The notes beneath the pieces were generated by a model. That model saw only the letters and a program-made list of their open reading frames with translations. It searched no databases and was not told where the DNA came from. Below are positions 9,741 through 20,816 of a stretch of DNA of 64,000 nucleotides, one piece after another. How positions within the stretch are numbered: position 1 is the first letter of the stretch; each line of letters opens with the position of its first letter. The position numbers and the translations under genes are program-made. Source of the DNA: Sarocladium kiliense. Lineage: Eukaryota > Ascomycota > Sordariomycetes > Hypocreales > Sarocladiaceae. Location: the NCBI GenBank assembly GCA_030734395.1, contig JAUZTG010000003.1:62001-126000 (forward strand). Direction: 5' to 3'.

Positions 9741-10691
9741 ATGCTTCCCTTTGCTTTCCGATCTATACCCTCAAGGCTTCCTCAGCTCTCTTCCTCCATC
9801 TACAGGACCTCCACGCCTCTCCGAACACTCCCTTTCTCCCGTTCATTCTCCTCAACAACCCTCACAATGGCTCCCAAGATCGCCATCGTCTACGTGAGTA
9901 ACCCAGTCCAGTCATACATCCAGCACACCTCACGTCACCACTCCGTCATCCAATGATGATCAATTCTACTCGACTCGATCCAATGCCTTTTCTATACATG
10001 ACCAACACCGTTGCTAACACAATCCTTGCAGTACTCCATGTACGGCCACATCAAGGCTCTCGCCGAGGCCGAGAAGAAGGGCATTGAGGCTGCCGGTGGC
10101 TCTGCCGACATCTACCAGGTCAAGGAGACTCTTCCCGATGAGGTCCTGACCAAGATGCACGCCCCCGCCAAGGCTGCCGACATCCCCGTCATCGACGCTG
10201 CAAAGCTCGCCGAGTACGATGCTTTCCTGATCGGCATCCCCACCCGTTACGGCAACTTCCCTGCCCAGTGGAAGGTGAGACACCCTCCAATTGAGCTCCC
10301 ACTCGCGCGGGGCTTGGTGCTTCACGATGCTGACTGACGACCTATCAAGACCTTCTGGGACACCACTGGCGGACTTTGGGCCTCCGGCGGTCTCTACGGC
10401 AAGATGGCCGGTCTCTTCATCTCCACCGGTACCCTCGGTGGTGGCCAGGAGTCCACTGCCATCGCCGCCATGTCTACCCTCGCTCACCACGGTGTCATCT
10501 ACGTCCCCTTCGGTTACGCCAAGGCCTTCCCCCAGATGTCCGACCTTAGCGAGATCCACGGTGGCAGCCCTTGGGGTGCCGGTACCTTCGCTGGTGCTGA
10601 CGGCAGCCGCCAGCCCTCCGCCAAGGAGCTCGAGATCGCCACCATCCAGGGCACCGCCTTCTACGAGACCGTCGCCAAGTACACGGGCTGA
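9741..10691 (+). CDS. WrbA/Pst2-type NAD(P)H:quinone oxidoreductase
   Basis: FMN flavodoxin-fold enzyme that reduces quinones by two electrons, protecting against oxidative stress; relatives are E. coli WrbA, yeast Pst2/Rfs1/Ycp4 and the Alt a 7 allergen group. Exons 9741-9893, 10032-10274 and 10350-10691. The core starts at ATG 9867 (MAPKIAIVYYSMYGHIKALA), giving 203 aa, the normal family length. Signature motifs are IPTRYGNFPAQWK, STGTLGGGQE and HGGSPWGAGTFAG. The upstream in-frame ATG at 9741 adds 42 residues rich in R, S, L and F and free of acidic residues, typical of a mitochondrial presequence. The stop is TGA followed by CTA, and the frame remains open to 10865 with a CaaX end (described separately). 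Confidence 0.95.
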
Positions 10692-10865
10692 CTACATGGT
10701 AGTAAGGGCAAGGAGGGTGCCGGCATCAGCAACACAGCCGGCGAGGGAAACGGGGCTGCTGCGGCGGCGAAGAATGACACTCCGAGGCGGGTTCAGGAGC
10801 CCAAGGAAAGCGACGGGAAAGACGGAGGACCATGCGGTCTGCCTTCCAAATGTGTCGTGTCATGA
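10689..10865 (+). other. candidate stop read-through extension with CaaX box
   Basis: Directly seen: after the TGA at 10689-10691 the same frame continues for 57 sense codons to a second TGA at 10863-10865. The next codon after the first stop is CTA, giving UGA-CUA, the strongest known natural read-through context in fungi and animals. The encoded tail is hydrophilic, rich in G, K, E and A, and ends GPCGLPSKCVVS. CVVS is a canonical C-aliphatic-aliphatic-X farnesylation box, and the cysteine seven residues upstream could be palmitoylated. Inference: a minor isoform of the quinone reductase would be lipid-anchored to membranes. Alternatives are a recent nonsense change in a formerly longer gene, or chance. 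Confidence 0.6.
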
Positions 10866-11295
10866 GACGAAGCGAGGATGAAAACAGAAAAAAAAGAAAA
10901 AAAGCATAAACACATCGAAATGAACAAATGCCATATAAATATATTTCCAACTTCACAGTGACTACCCGGGACCACGAACGCCGCTCGATCGAGGAGGGAG
11001 CCGCACTTGGTGGTGGTTGCCAGTACCACCTGCAACCGTCAACTCGTCACTCAACGTTAAACCTAACGCATTCGAACCATTGTTCACAGTCCATCGTATC
11101 CATCATGATTGGTCGATGCCACTAACAAAGGCCTTCGTCAATAGTAAAGCCCATCCGGATGGTGCCGTGCTTCTCGTAAGACCCGACTCACGGAAGCAAA
11201 ATGCTAGCAAAACAGAAAACGCCCCGTCCGATGCATCCAAACGCTCATTCAACACATCAAATGCTCTGCACGTTGCTCTCTCGGCAGTATCCATT

Positions 11296-12356
11296 TCACT
11301 TCTGGGTCAAAGGCCGCCGATCGTTATCCTGAGCCATGTCCTGCAGTTCTCCGTCGTACGTCTTTGGCCTCATAGTCCCATCCTTGACCGGTGGTGCTAC
11401 TGAGATCTCTCCGCGCCAAATCTCGATGACTGACACCAGAGGCAGGATGACCAACAGCATCGACAAGAGCTGTCCAAAGCTCCATTCTGTTTCTCCGCGA
11501 TCACTCAACGTCACCGTGGGGTTGCCAAAGGCCTGTGACAGAAGGATGACCCGGACCGCGGCCCCGATAGCAATCCCGGTCATGAGAACAAGGCCGCCGA
11601 TCTGAATCGCCTTGTAAAAGCGCTGCTGCTGACTATGCAGGTACCACGTCGCAAGGCCGAAGATGACGCAATTCCCCACGATGACCACGATGGTGCCGAC
11701 GTAGGAGATGCCGGCATTCGAAGAAGCACCTTGGCCGTCTAGCCTTAATGCGCATTCGATCGGGTGTGTCTGTTTGTTCAGGCCTTTGCTCACAGCCTGT
11801 AAAATGAAGATGCCGGATACGGACGACAAGGCCAAGTTCACGAACATCAGAGTCTGCCTCAGCCAGCGAATGACCCAATCTCGGCGGTAGTCCTGTTTGA
11901 GGGCGAGCAGCGTGGCGTTATGTGTAGCCATCGAGAGCAACGAAAGCATCCAAATGAGGAAGAAGTGATATGGCACCAGCTTGTTCATCTGGGCTAACCC
12001 AACACCTGGCGACTTGTCAGCAACAGTCCTCAACGGATCTTCATCCATATACGCACTCTGAATCCCGATACCCTGCAGGATTTGCGAATCACTGTAGCCG
12101 CTGAGCAGCTTCCGCCGGATTTTGGAGCCTTTGCCTCGGATTTCGCAAAAGATGACCATGGCCGAGAGAATGATGGCTAGTAAAGCTGTGATCATGAAAG
12201 ATAGGAGGATCTTGCAAGGGCGCGTTAGTATCAATCGGCAGTTGTTTGCCATGGGGGGTCTCGACTTACGCCAGCCCCAGCAATACCGGCATTACTTGGC
12301 GTGCGGTCCGGCGCATTCGTGCAATTCGCACGTTCGAAAAAAGAAGGGCTTGACAT
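11296..12356 (-). CDS. multi-spanning membrane protein, fungal-specific
   Basis: Exons 12356-12270 and 12210-11296 (intron 12269-12211, donor GTAAGT, branch TACTAAC, acceptor GCAAG) give 333 aa. The N-terminus reads MSSPSFFERANCTNAPD. About seven hydrophobic segments follow, including ILLSFMITALLAIILSAMVI, FFLIWMLSLLSMATH, VGTIVVIVGNCVIFGLA and FGQLLSMLLVILPLVSVIEI, then a polar cytosolic tail. The layout resembles a family of uncharacterised seven-helix fungal membrane proteins. An ATG in the same frame at 12252 lies inside the intron and is not the start. Convergent with the quinone reductase gene. Transport or receptor roles cannot be told apart. Confidence 0.8.
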
Positions 12357-14811
12357 TGTGCAAGTTCGACCGTTCAACAACTCGATTACAGGAGCAACAT
12401 CAAGAGATCGACAAGTTGTAACGAGAAGGCAAAAAAAGGCATCTGAGCTGGGAGGGCATTCAGGCGGTTAGTCACTTGGTTGGCCTCACGTTGATTAGCA
12501 TGACGTTATGTGGGTGCTGACCCCTGACCAGTCCGTGAGCACACCCACAGCCTCGAAACAGGGCATTGGCTGTTTGGACGAGACCAGTGGCACTGACTGG
12601 CTCACAGCGTCTGTTTCTCCTGAGCCGGCTGCATCGCCTGCGCCCTGTTGCTAGCCGCCGTTGCTGGCAAAGAGCCAACGAAGAGGGAGAGCAGAACTCG
12701 TCGCTCGCCTTGGCCTATGCGCGACGTGGCTTTACCGCTGAAAGCAACGTTCAATCGTTTCAAGGGAGTAGCAAACACTGTCTGTGCTCTTGTACAAAGG
12801 GAGCAGTTGGTACTACTTTTTTCAAGAAACGCAGCGTTTGCAGACGAACAAAGAGCTGCACGAGAGCCAGGCTGCGTGCGCTAGCTCAGGCACCAACAGT
12901 TTTTGTTATGACGGATCGTGACTTTAGTACAATCTTACCCGCACGTAGCGCGAGTAGCGCCCTTGCTAAGGGAAGCGGATGCAGGGCGCCACACGCAACT
13001 GCCGCCCTTCGATCTGATGTTCGGATCATGAGACAAACACTGCGACACAGCAAGCCCTTGGACTGGAATCCCGCCAAAGACAGATATTTGTGCTCTGACT
13101 ACACATGACTGTTCCCTTGCCCTTAGGTCTCGGGGAAACAATCAAAAGGAGTCCAAGCAGCGCGGGCCCGTCCTTTCCGAGTCGCTCGAGACCACTCCAG
13201 GCAAGCCTGATGAAGCAGATCCAAGAGCCATTCACCTCCTCAATCTGGTACAATTTCAAGTGACCTCAACCATTGTCGGCCAAATCTGGTTCAGCCTTGT
13301 CCAACTTGGGCTGTTGTGAGGAAGGGTACTCCGTAACAAGACCAAGAACCCGGTTTAGAAGCAGCGTCGAAGGTCGAGGGATCGGCTCCGGCAAGATTCT
13401 CTTATGTGGATGTGATTACGTTTGGGCGCCGACCACCGGCGCGCCCGTTGGGTTTCCTCACAACGCCTAAGCCCCCTCTCCGGGCCAGGTTCCTCATTTG
13501 ACTCTTCTTGGAGAACCACCAGGGGCCAGAGTTTGGCGCTCGTGGGGAGCGGTTCGCATGGTCCCTGCCCTGCCGGGCAAGGTTCGTTGAACTGCTCCAT
13601 TTCAACCGTTCATTCCTCTCCGCCCCCCTTGCGGTGCAGAATACCGAGACATGGGTCCTGGTCCCCCGTCTCACGGCACTAGTAAGGGCACAGGGTCATT
13701 GGCGGTTTGCGAAGGCTGCCGATCACACCGGACGACGCGGCCTGTTGAATGCTGTATTAAGGTTTCGCGTGTTCAACTCATTTATGAGCTCACGCAGGGC
13801 ATCACCACAAGACCGAGGCGCCGTAGACGTAGGATGCAGTCAGGGGCAAAGGTCAAGTCTGGCCCAGGCTCTCGGCCTTCTTGTCCTCCGAGGAGACGAC
13901 AACGCGGAATAAGCAAAGCAGTTGTTGGTTGCCATCACTGTGATATGTTTTGACAAGGCTGGTCCGACCAACAAGGACACATCCCGACAGACTGGTTCGT
14001 CACATCGCATTGCCACCAGGCGCATGCACACCTGCAGGAGCTCCTGTTCAAGTGACCCTGAGGGCCCTGGCCGCCTCTATGGACCCCCGTCCGGGGAAGC
14101 TTTCCGGTGGACAGCGCAGGATCTCATCACCAGAGCACTACTCGGTGGTTAGCACTGTGAAGATTCGAGAATGGGCTTGGCCTCTGCTAGCGGTTGGAGC
14201 GGGAAACAACCAGCATTGTTATTGACCATGTCGGCTTGCCAGTGCACAGCCATGTGCAACAACGGATGCCCGAACCCTTGTGATGCCGCACTGCCCGACA
14301 GATGAGCAACACGGACGTGGGGGCCACACGGACGAGTATCTTCTTCTGGGATTGGAGCCATCTTGAGCGTCCAATCTTGACTTGCTCGAACATTCCAGAG
14401 GACACCAAAGACTGGGAGCGTGACTTTTTGTCTTGGCGGCGATGATGAAGTCATGTCACTCTGCACCCTCCTCATCTTCAACGCCGGCGATCTCTGCCCT
14501 CACCCTGGTTGGCCGCTTCATTCTGCCCAAGGGACCATGCTGTGCCCATTCGCTCGACCCACCGCCACACGGTGCGAGGCGAGTATGTCTCAGCTCCGGA
14601 TGAAACACAGCCAACTGTGAACTGTCAAGCTCGTGCCAGTGCCCGAATGAAATCACGTCTCTGCGGGATCTCTGCGTCCATCACTTGCATCCCTCTGCTG
14701 CATGCCCTTTTGTCTCGGTTACACCCACCTTCCCACGGCTTCTCATTTCTTTTGTCTGTGGACAGGCTTGCATCGGTCATGACCAGGGTTAAGGAAAGCC
14801 TAATCCAGCCT
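12357..14811. other. 2.5-kb gene-poor stretch
   Basis: I found no frame with protein-like composition, no consensus donor-branch-acceptor set, no tRNA B box and no transposon termini. It could hold a long promoter for the F-box gene at 14915, a non-coding transcript or decayed sequence. Confidence 0.4.
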
Positions 14812-14817
14812 TATAAT
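14812..14817 (+). promoter_or_regulatory. TATA box of second F-box gene
   Basis: TATAAT lies about 100 nt upstream of the ATG at 14915 in a pyrimidine-rich context. Confidence 0.35.
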
Positions 14818-14914
14818 CCTTTCCAGTCCCTCTCCCTAACCCACAGCGCCTCACCTGAACCGTCTCTCTGATCTTGTTCCTGCCTCCCCTTACACCCCAG
14901 GACCGTCGCACAGT

Positions 14915-15607
14915 ATGACTACCTCTACCAGTGTCGCTTTCATCACTGAGGCTTCTCACACAGACCCTCCTCCGTACAATCAGGCCGATCATGGCCGACG
15001 CCTGGGTTCTATTTCCAGGTCTCTGGACTACAAGATGCCTACACTTAGACTCCATCACGCCAAGACAGCTTCTCATCTCGAACGACTACCTCTGAGCGTC
15101 CAGCAAATAATCTTCTCTCATCTCGACTACCAGTCTCTTATCTTTCTCTCTACCGTGAACCGGTTCTATCACCGTGTTGTGGACCCGGGAGCCATCGCTG
15201 ACCCGGCAGACAAATTCCAATTCGTCATGCGGGCAGCCAAGGACTTTCCTCAACACCGTCCACGAGAGAAGAGTCAAGGAAACTTCGAATGCTATGTGTG
15301 CTACAAGATCCATGGACCCGACCACTTCGACTGGCTCCAGCCTCAGTCGGTATGGGTCGACGAGCGAGGCCACATCGTCAGAGATCGCACACCACGACGA
15401 GACCGGGACCGAGAGATCATGCTGCGACGGTTTTGCATCGAATGTGGCATCAAAACGGGTCTTCACGCTCCAACTGACTGCTTGACAACACGAACTGGCC
15501 GGGAGTTGTGGGTGTGCCATTGCCGCCGCGTCTGGGAGAAGCCCAAGCATCTCCGATGTCCACAGTGCTCAGGAGACTGTCCACTGCGTCCAAGAAAGAA
15601 GCCCTGA
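14915..15607 (+). CDS. F-box protein, small
   Basis: Intronless, 230 aa. An F-box-like motif at about residues 54-95 (LERLPLSVQQIIFSHLDYQS, then LIFLSTVNRFYHRVV) is followed by a cysteine-rich C-terminal half: CYVCY, FCIECG, WVCHCRRVW and LRCPQCSGDC. The spaced cysteine pairs probably bind zinc. This small F-box plus zinc-knuckle layout is common in filamentous ascomycetes. The product presumably recruits a substrate to an SCF ubiquitin ligase; the target is unknown. The tail is very basic (RPRKKP). Confidence 0.78.
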   Translation: MTTSTSVAFITEASHTDPPPYNQADHGRRLGSISRSLDYKMPTLRLHHAKTASHLERLPLSVQQIIFSHLDYQSLIFLSTVNRFYHRVVDPGAIADPADKFQFVMRAAKDFPQHRPREKSQGNFECYVCYKIHGPDHFDWLQPQSVWVDERGHIVRDRTPRRDRDREIMLRRFCIECGIKTGLHAPTDCLTTRTGRELWVCHCRRVWEKPKHLRCPQCSGDCPLRPRKKP

Positions 15608-16415
15608 AAAACGAAACTCTCCTTTCAACCAACGACAAACCCAACGAATGGTCCAGAAGCAAAGCGATGATTTGTTCCTCGGTGATCGGACCGGCAACAA
15701 CCTCTGAAGAGTCTCATAATGACATCAATTGATGTTCAGCAACGCGCATCCCATTTCGAGGGCTGAGCGAGCCGCACTGGCCAAATCGCAGACGCAGGCT
15801 GTTGTCCATCCGTGGCCCCGTGTACTCACGTCGCAGGAGGATAGCACAGGATCATTTTGCAGATGGACTACACATCTGACAGCATCTCAATGGTCCCCCA
15901 AAGTCGGCGTACCGATGCTTGACCCCGGGCGAACATGTTTCGCAACTTGGTGGAGTTTGGGTGTTGAATCTTGATACCAGTTGACTTTAGAGCGGGATTA
16001 TGGGAACTGATTTTAGGCCGGCGCAAGGGTTTGGATATTGAATTTTGATACGGTCACATACTTTGGTGATCCAGGGCCTTACGCGAGGGCATCACAGGAC
16101 CCGCAGGGAAGGCCTGGTAGTTTGATAACTTCATGTAGCACCCCCGATCCATAACATCAACAGAATGTACTTGACATAGATCTTCGATTCGCATCGAGAT
16201 GGTGACCAGAATATTCCGTCGACTCCTTCGCTATTAGTGATTATGTGGGACCTCTGAAGTGATTCACTCTGTACCCGCATGCTCTTCATTCATACATCGT
16301 GCTACTCTAGACTTCGTGAGATCAGCACTGTCTCATATTCCCCTGAGAGATCTAGTTACCGCCATTCATTCGTTCGCTCACCTTCACACTCGGCCGAAAT
16401 CCTACCCTCGTGGCC
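15608..16415. other. intergenic with an imperfect direct repeat
   Basis: About 800 bp without a supported gene, holding the 3' region of the F-box gene and the promoter of the SET gene. A 23-nt direct repeat lies at 15955-15977 and 16029-16051. Confidence 0.4.
15955..16051 (+). repeat. 23-nt imperfect direct repeat pair
   Basis: Copies at 15955-15977 and 16029-16051 share 20 of 23 bases (GTTTGGRTRTTGAATYTTGATAC when merged). All three differences are G-to-A or C-to-T transitions. Confidence 0.6.
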
Positions 16416-17343
16416 ATGGCAGATTCACCTCTGCTACAAGCACCTATGGAGGCACTCGCCGCCGAGGACCGGGACCTTCTCGACAGCTTTGAATTGTCTT
16501 CACCGAGCTCCGACTATGGCACTGAATCGACATCCCCTTCGACCTCGCCTCCTTCCTCCTCGCCCCCCTCGCCATCCTTCTCATTGACTAAAGCCACCGA
16601 GTTCAACACCACGCCCGATCATCCACCTATAAGCACAACCTACGACTTATCCACATCATTCCAAAACGACTTCTTCCAAACTCTTCCATCCCCTCTCGGC
16701 GGAATCGGCTCCTTTGCAGCTAAAGACCTCTACCGTGGCGACATCATCCTCCGCGAACGGCCACTCCTCGTTACCGACCATGACAGCTTCTACGACAAGT
16801 TTGGCGAGTTGAGCGACGAGGAGAGGAATGTTTTCGAGACATTGTGTGTTTCTGGGACAAGTTTGTTGGGAACACCGAAGGTGAAGGCTATATGGGAGAC
16901 GAATTGGTGAGCAACGTGTGATGGCCTTGATGTTTGATACATATCTTACACTACTCCCTTTCATCCCATCTCGCCACTCCCCACCCGCAGCCCTGACAAC
17001 GATCCAAAGAAGAAGCACCATATTCAAGAGAAAGCAATACTGACACGCCCTTCACAGCTTCTCCATCTCCCCAACCCACTGCGCCATCTTCCCCCACGCC
17101 TCTCGCTTCAACCACGCCTGCCACCCCCTTTGCACCATCTCCTACACCTACGACTCCTCCGAGGACTATCTCGTCATGCGTGTCCTAGCAGACTACATCC
17201 CCAAAGACCAAGAGCTTACGATCTCGTATGGACGGGCGTGGACGCCGCTGATGCTGTATTTGAGATATGGATTTCGGTGTGGGTGTGGTGGGTGTGAGGG
17301 CGTGTCGGATGGGGAGATTGCAGAGCTGGAACCGGAGTGGTGA
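16416..17343 (+). CDS. SET-domain protein
   Basis: Exons 16416-16906 and 17058-17343 give 258 aa. A Ser/Pro-rich N-terminus (about 90 aa) precedes the SET core: GIGSFAAKDLYRGDIILRER (the GxG start), SRFNHACHPLC (the RFxNHxCxP catalytic/AdoMet motif) and ELTISYG. It ends with a post-SET cysteine cluster, CGCGGC. The class acts as protein lysine methyltransferases, but small fungal SET proteins like this are mostly uncharacterised and need not be histone enzymes. A second possible exon in the intron (16999-17050) would break the frame, so a single 151-nt intron with branch CTGAC is preferred. The start is ATG 16416. Confidence 0.82.
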
Positions 17344-17548
17344 TGGGGTTGGCTTGTCAAGTGCTTGAGGGTGCTCTGAGAGTGGAAGTTGAGAGAGACG
17401 AAAACGCGACTTCCGACATGCAAAGGGAGAGACAGGTTCATCTTCATAGACATGGAGTTCATTTCATTTTGCTGTTGCTGTTGCTGTTGCATCCATATAT
17501 ACCATCACTGAAACACTTTCATTACCGTTCCTAAGTGTTGTGAACCCA

Positions 17549-20441
17549 TCAAGCCAATTCGCCCATATCCCCGTCCTTTAACGCCTCCAACAGGAACTTA
17601 GCTGTGTCTCTGTCCGTCTTATCTTCCACATCCCCCATCTCATCCCACAAGTTCTCAATCCATTCCACCGACACGTCCGGCATGGGCCCATCAATGTACA
17701 TGCCACCAAACTCACTGCTCGCACTCGGAGATTCATCTGCTTCACCCCCCAGGCCAGCATCGCCGAATACACCGCTGTTATCGATGGCACCAAGACCGTG
17801 GATGCCTTCGGAGGGAGGGACATTGGTGTTCGCGGGTCGGTCCATGCGAATATGCGTGCGGACTTGGTCGCGGAGGGCCTCATTGGCGAGTTCGTCTGGA
17901 TTGGACATGTGTGCGTCTGAGTCAGGAGAGCCATGAGAATGATCGTCGTACTCCGACTGATGCATCGCGCCAGTATCGTTGCTCATTACCGACGGCGGGG
18001 CAACAGCCCTGCCATTCTGCTGGTTCGGACGATTTGCCTCGATGAGAGCCTTGAGCGGACTGAAGCCACCGGTGAAGAGACCGCGCAAACTGACTGGGAA
18101 ATCACCATCCTCCGGCAGGCGTCCCTTGCTGAGGCTCAGATCCAGGGCAAGCGCCAAGCGAAGGTAAGCGCTGGGTTGCGAGGCAAGTATGTCAGTCCAA
18201 TCATTGATCTTAGGCTTCGAGCCGTCCTGCGGGTGGGTGTTGTCCAACTGTGAGAGGTTGACAATGTGGCGCACAATCTCACTGATCCAGTCCACGCCGT
18301 CGTACTGCGGCTGGTACGTCTTCATGGCTTCGATCAGCACGTTGAGACGGTGCTGCTTTGACGCTGCTGCCGCGTCGGCAGTCTGATCTGTGCTGCTGGC
18401 AGATGCTGAGGAGAGCTTGACATCAAGAATGTTGAGCACAAGTGGGAGAGCCGTACACGCCACTGCCGAGATGGGCAGCCATCTCGCCAATTTAAGATGC
18501 ACCAACTCTTTGAGGCACTCGGTCACTCCAGACGCCGCGTCTTGCAGCTCGTGTCGGTTCTCGTAGATCCTGGACAGATCCCGCGAAGTATCGGCGTTGG
18601 GTGCTGCCTGGAGGATCGCGAGGTGCAGGACCTCATGGTGGCACAAGACTACCCTTGTCGAGTGATAGTACATGTACATGAGGTTCGTGTACAGAATGAC
18701 TGAGTCGTGCTGAAACTCCTTATTCGTCTCGGTAACGACCCTGGGCAGAGGGCCACCGCCGAACATCGGGAAACGCAAGGTGGCGTCCTTGTACCACCGC
18801 CGCAGCGCTGTCTTACATTCGCGCACCTTCTCAGCATCTTCTGGTTTCATTTCACGTCCCCAGCCTGGTGTATCATCCAGTGGGAAGACCATCATAAGGA
18901 TATCGGTCAAAACGACATACAACTCAATGAGCTGAGCCAGAACTTCGCCAAGACACTTTTTCGTTCCAGGACTATACACCTTGGATCGTTCGAATTCGTT
19001 CGCGAGGTCGTTGTATCCAAGCATCGGGTTCGAGTCAAAGTCAAAATGGGCACGAGTGATGTTGATCGGCCGCCGCATGAGCAAGCCTAAAGTTCGATCT
19101 CGGATAATGCAGCACCACCAGAGTCTCTTGAGAATGTTCTGTTTCCGTCGCTGCAGCGGATGCGTCGACGCGGAGAAGACGGGCATTGCGGCATAGTGGT
19201 GGGCCTCAGCGCTCTTTGCGTGCTGGATGGCAAGACTGAGCCATGCAGTGTTCGGCTTTCTCGTAGTTGTTGGAGACCAGAACGAAAGGAGTAGTGCCGA
19301 CTGAGATATAGCAAGCGGCGAAGATTCAGACTCGAGATCGTAAAGAAGCTTCGCCCGTCGATAGAGGGCGGCTCGGGCGGCTCTGATGCTGGGGTAGCCC
19401 AAGGACTTGATACTTGTCTTTGAGACGAAGTTGCAGGAAGCGAAAATGATCGATTGGAATAGCAAGAGTGAGATTCGCTCGGTAGGCGATGAGCTGTTGG
19501 GGTTCTGGCAGTACAGATCCCAGATGTCGCCCTCATTGACGAGCGGCAGCAAAGGGTGCACATGAAGGAAGTACTGCTGAAGGAACTCATCGAGGACTGC
19601 ACGGGTAGGAACCCGTAAGCAGCCTTGCATCTCGAGGTAATTGACATCTTGAGGAGGAAGATTTGGCAAGTTGCTGATTGTGAGGAATGGGTAGTAAGAG
19701 TACACGACATCGGAGCTTAGACCGACTTGTGAGTCGGCGGTCCAGGAGTTGCCTGCTGGAAGGGAACTGAAGGCCGGAATGTTCTTGTTCGACGACTGGC
19801 TGATAAAGGGAGTTGTAGCTAAGGCAAGCCGATGTTAGCACCAGTGAGCACAGTGTGGCAAATGAGGGCTGTCAACTCACCTGAAGCGGAGGCGCGGGGT
19901 GCCGAAGGAGTGACAGAATCATGAACATGGTTGGCAATTTCGCGATGTCCCGTTGCTGTTTCCGACTCGCCCCCGTTCGTTGAGGCCCCATTGGTCTGCG
20001 GTTCAACTGCGTTATGAGATGGCGATCGCTGGTCTCGGTTCGGGGGCAATGGCGCAGGGAGTCCGTTGAGTCTCGACTTGACGACAGCCTCAGCAGAGTG
20101 TTGCTCAGCACCACTCTCCGGCGGATAAGGAGGGTAGGAGGCCTGGACATTGTCGCCGGTCTCGCGCTGAGGACGACGACTGAAATGAAGAGATGTGAGT
20201 ACGGGAGGAGGGGTCGACACATGAGGAAATGCAGGAATACTCACAACCTAGAGGCTCTGCCTGTGACAACACAAGTCTCGCTGTCAAGGTAGCAATTCAT
20301 GCAAGGTCGTCCTCTCTGGGAAACGTCACATCGAACTTTCCTGGCACGACAGGACAGGCAGGCTTTGGGAGCCCTCTTCCTGATCTTGGCCTGTGACTTG
20401 GGCTTAGGATCCATGGTCTCTGCTTCTGCTGATGGAGCCAT
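17549..20441 (-). CDS. Zn2Cys6 transcription factor, CTF1/FarA-FarB family
   Basis: Exons 20441-20245, 20179-19881 and 19818-17549 give 921 aa. The binuclear zinc cluster uses six cysteines with spacing C-X2-C-X6-C-X8-C-X2-C-X6-C (residues 28-57; KRAPKACLSCRARKVRC). The basic stretch after it runs into VTGRASRFRR, as in the Fusarium cutinase factors CTF1 and Aspergillus FarA/FarB. The fungal-specific TF domain starts near YSYYPFLTISNLPNLPP and contains GCLRVPTRAVLDEFLQQYF. Family members bind CCTCGG-type elements and activate fatty-acid beta-oxidation and cutinase genes. The acidic C-terminus could be the activation region. Which paralogue (FarA- or FarB-like) it is cannot be settled without a tree. 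Confidence 0.92.
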
Positions 20442-20816
20442 CGTGACTGTTGTTCACCAAGAGGAATTCGACTGAGGATGAACCCTAGGGATCTGCCAGC
20501 AGGAGAAAGAGAACAGATGAGGGGATTTGGGAAGGGAAAGTCGACAAAAGTTTTGGCGATTTGGGGGAAAGCTGAAGAGGGGAGCAAGCAACACGACGAG
20601 GGACCTGTGAGCGTGGGAATGTGGGGTGTGGGGTATGAGGAGGGAGAGAATCGCACCAGGTGACAAGGAATCAGAAGCTTTAGTCTAGATAGAGACAGGG
20701 CAGACCAATCTCAAGACCCTGGATGGTCCAGCAGGAACACAGAGTCTGGTGTATCGTGAGCACCTGTGGCCTCCGGGCAAGCGGCTTCAGCGGAGGTACG
20801 TGTCTCGACCCATGGC

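Noticed and set aside
10014..10559. 181-codon minus-strand frame antisense to the quinone reductase
   Set aside because: Shadow of GC-rich codon usage in the real gene; no family features.
10670..10703. Alternative splicing instead of read-through to reach the CaaX tail
   Set aside because: CTGAC ... TAG before 10703 resembles an intron end, but no usable upstream donor leaves a minimum-length intron without deleting conserved flavodoxin core; not fully excluded.
12566..13108. 180-codon plus-strand frame in the gene-poor region
   Set aside because: Arg/Ser/Cys-rich random-like composition, no motif, no splice signals and no core promoter recognised.
16999..17050. Possible extra exon in the SET gene (after an acceptor at 16991)
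   Set aside because: It would need a second intron with no GT donor; the CTGAC ... CACAG 3' site lets exon 1 join 17058 in phase and yields the catalytic motif.
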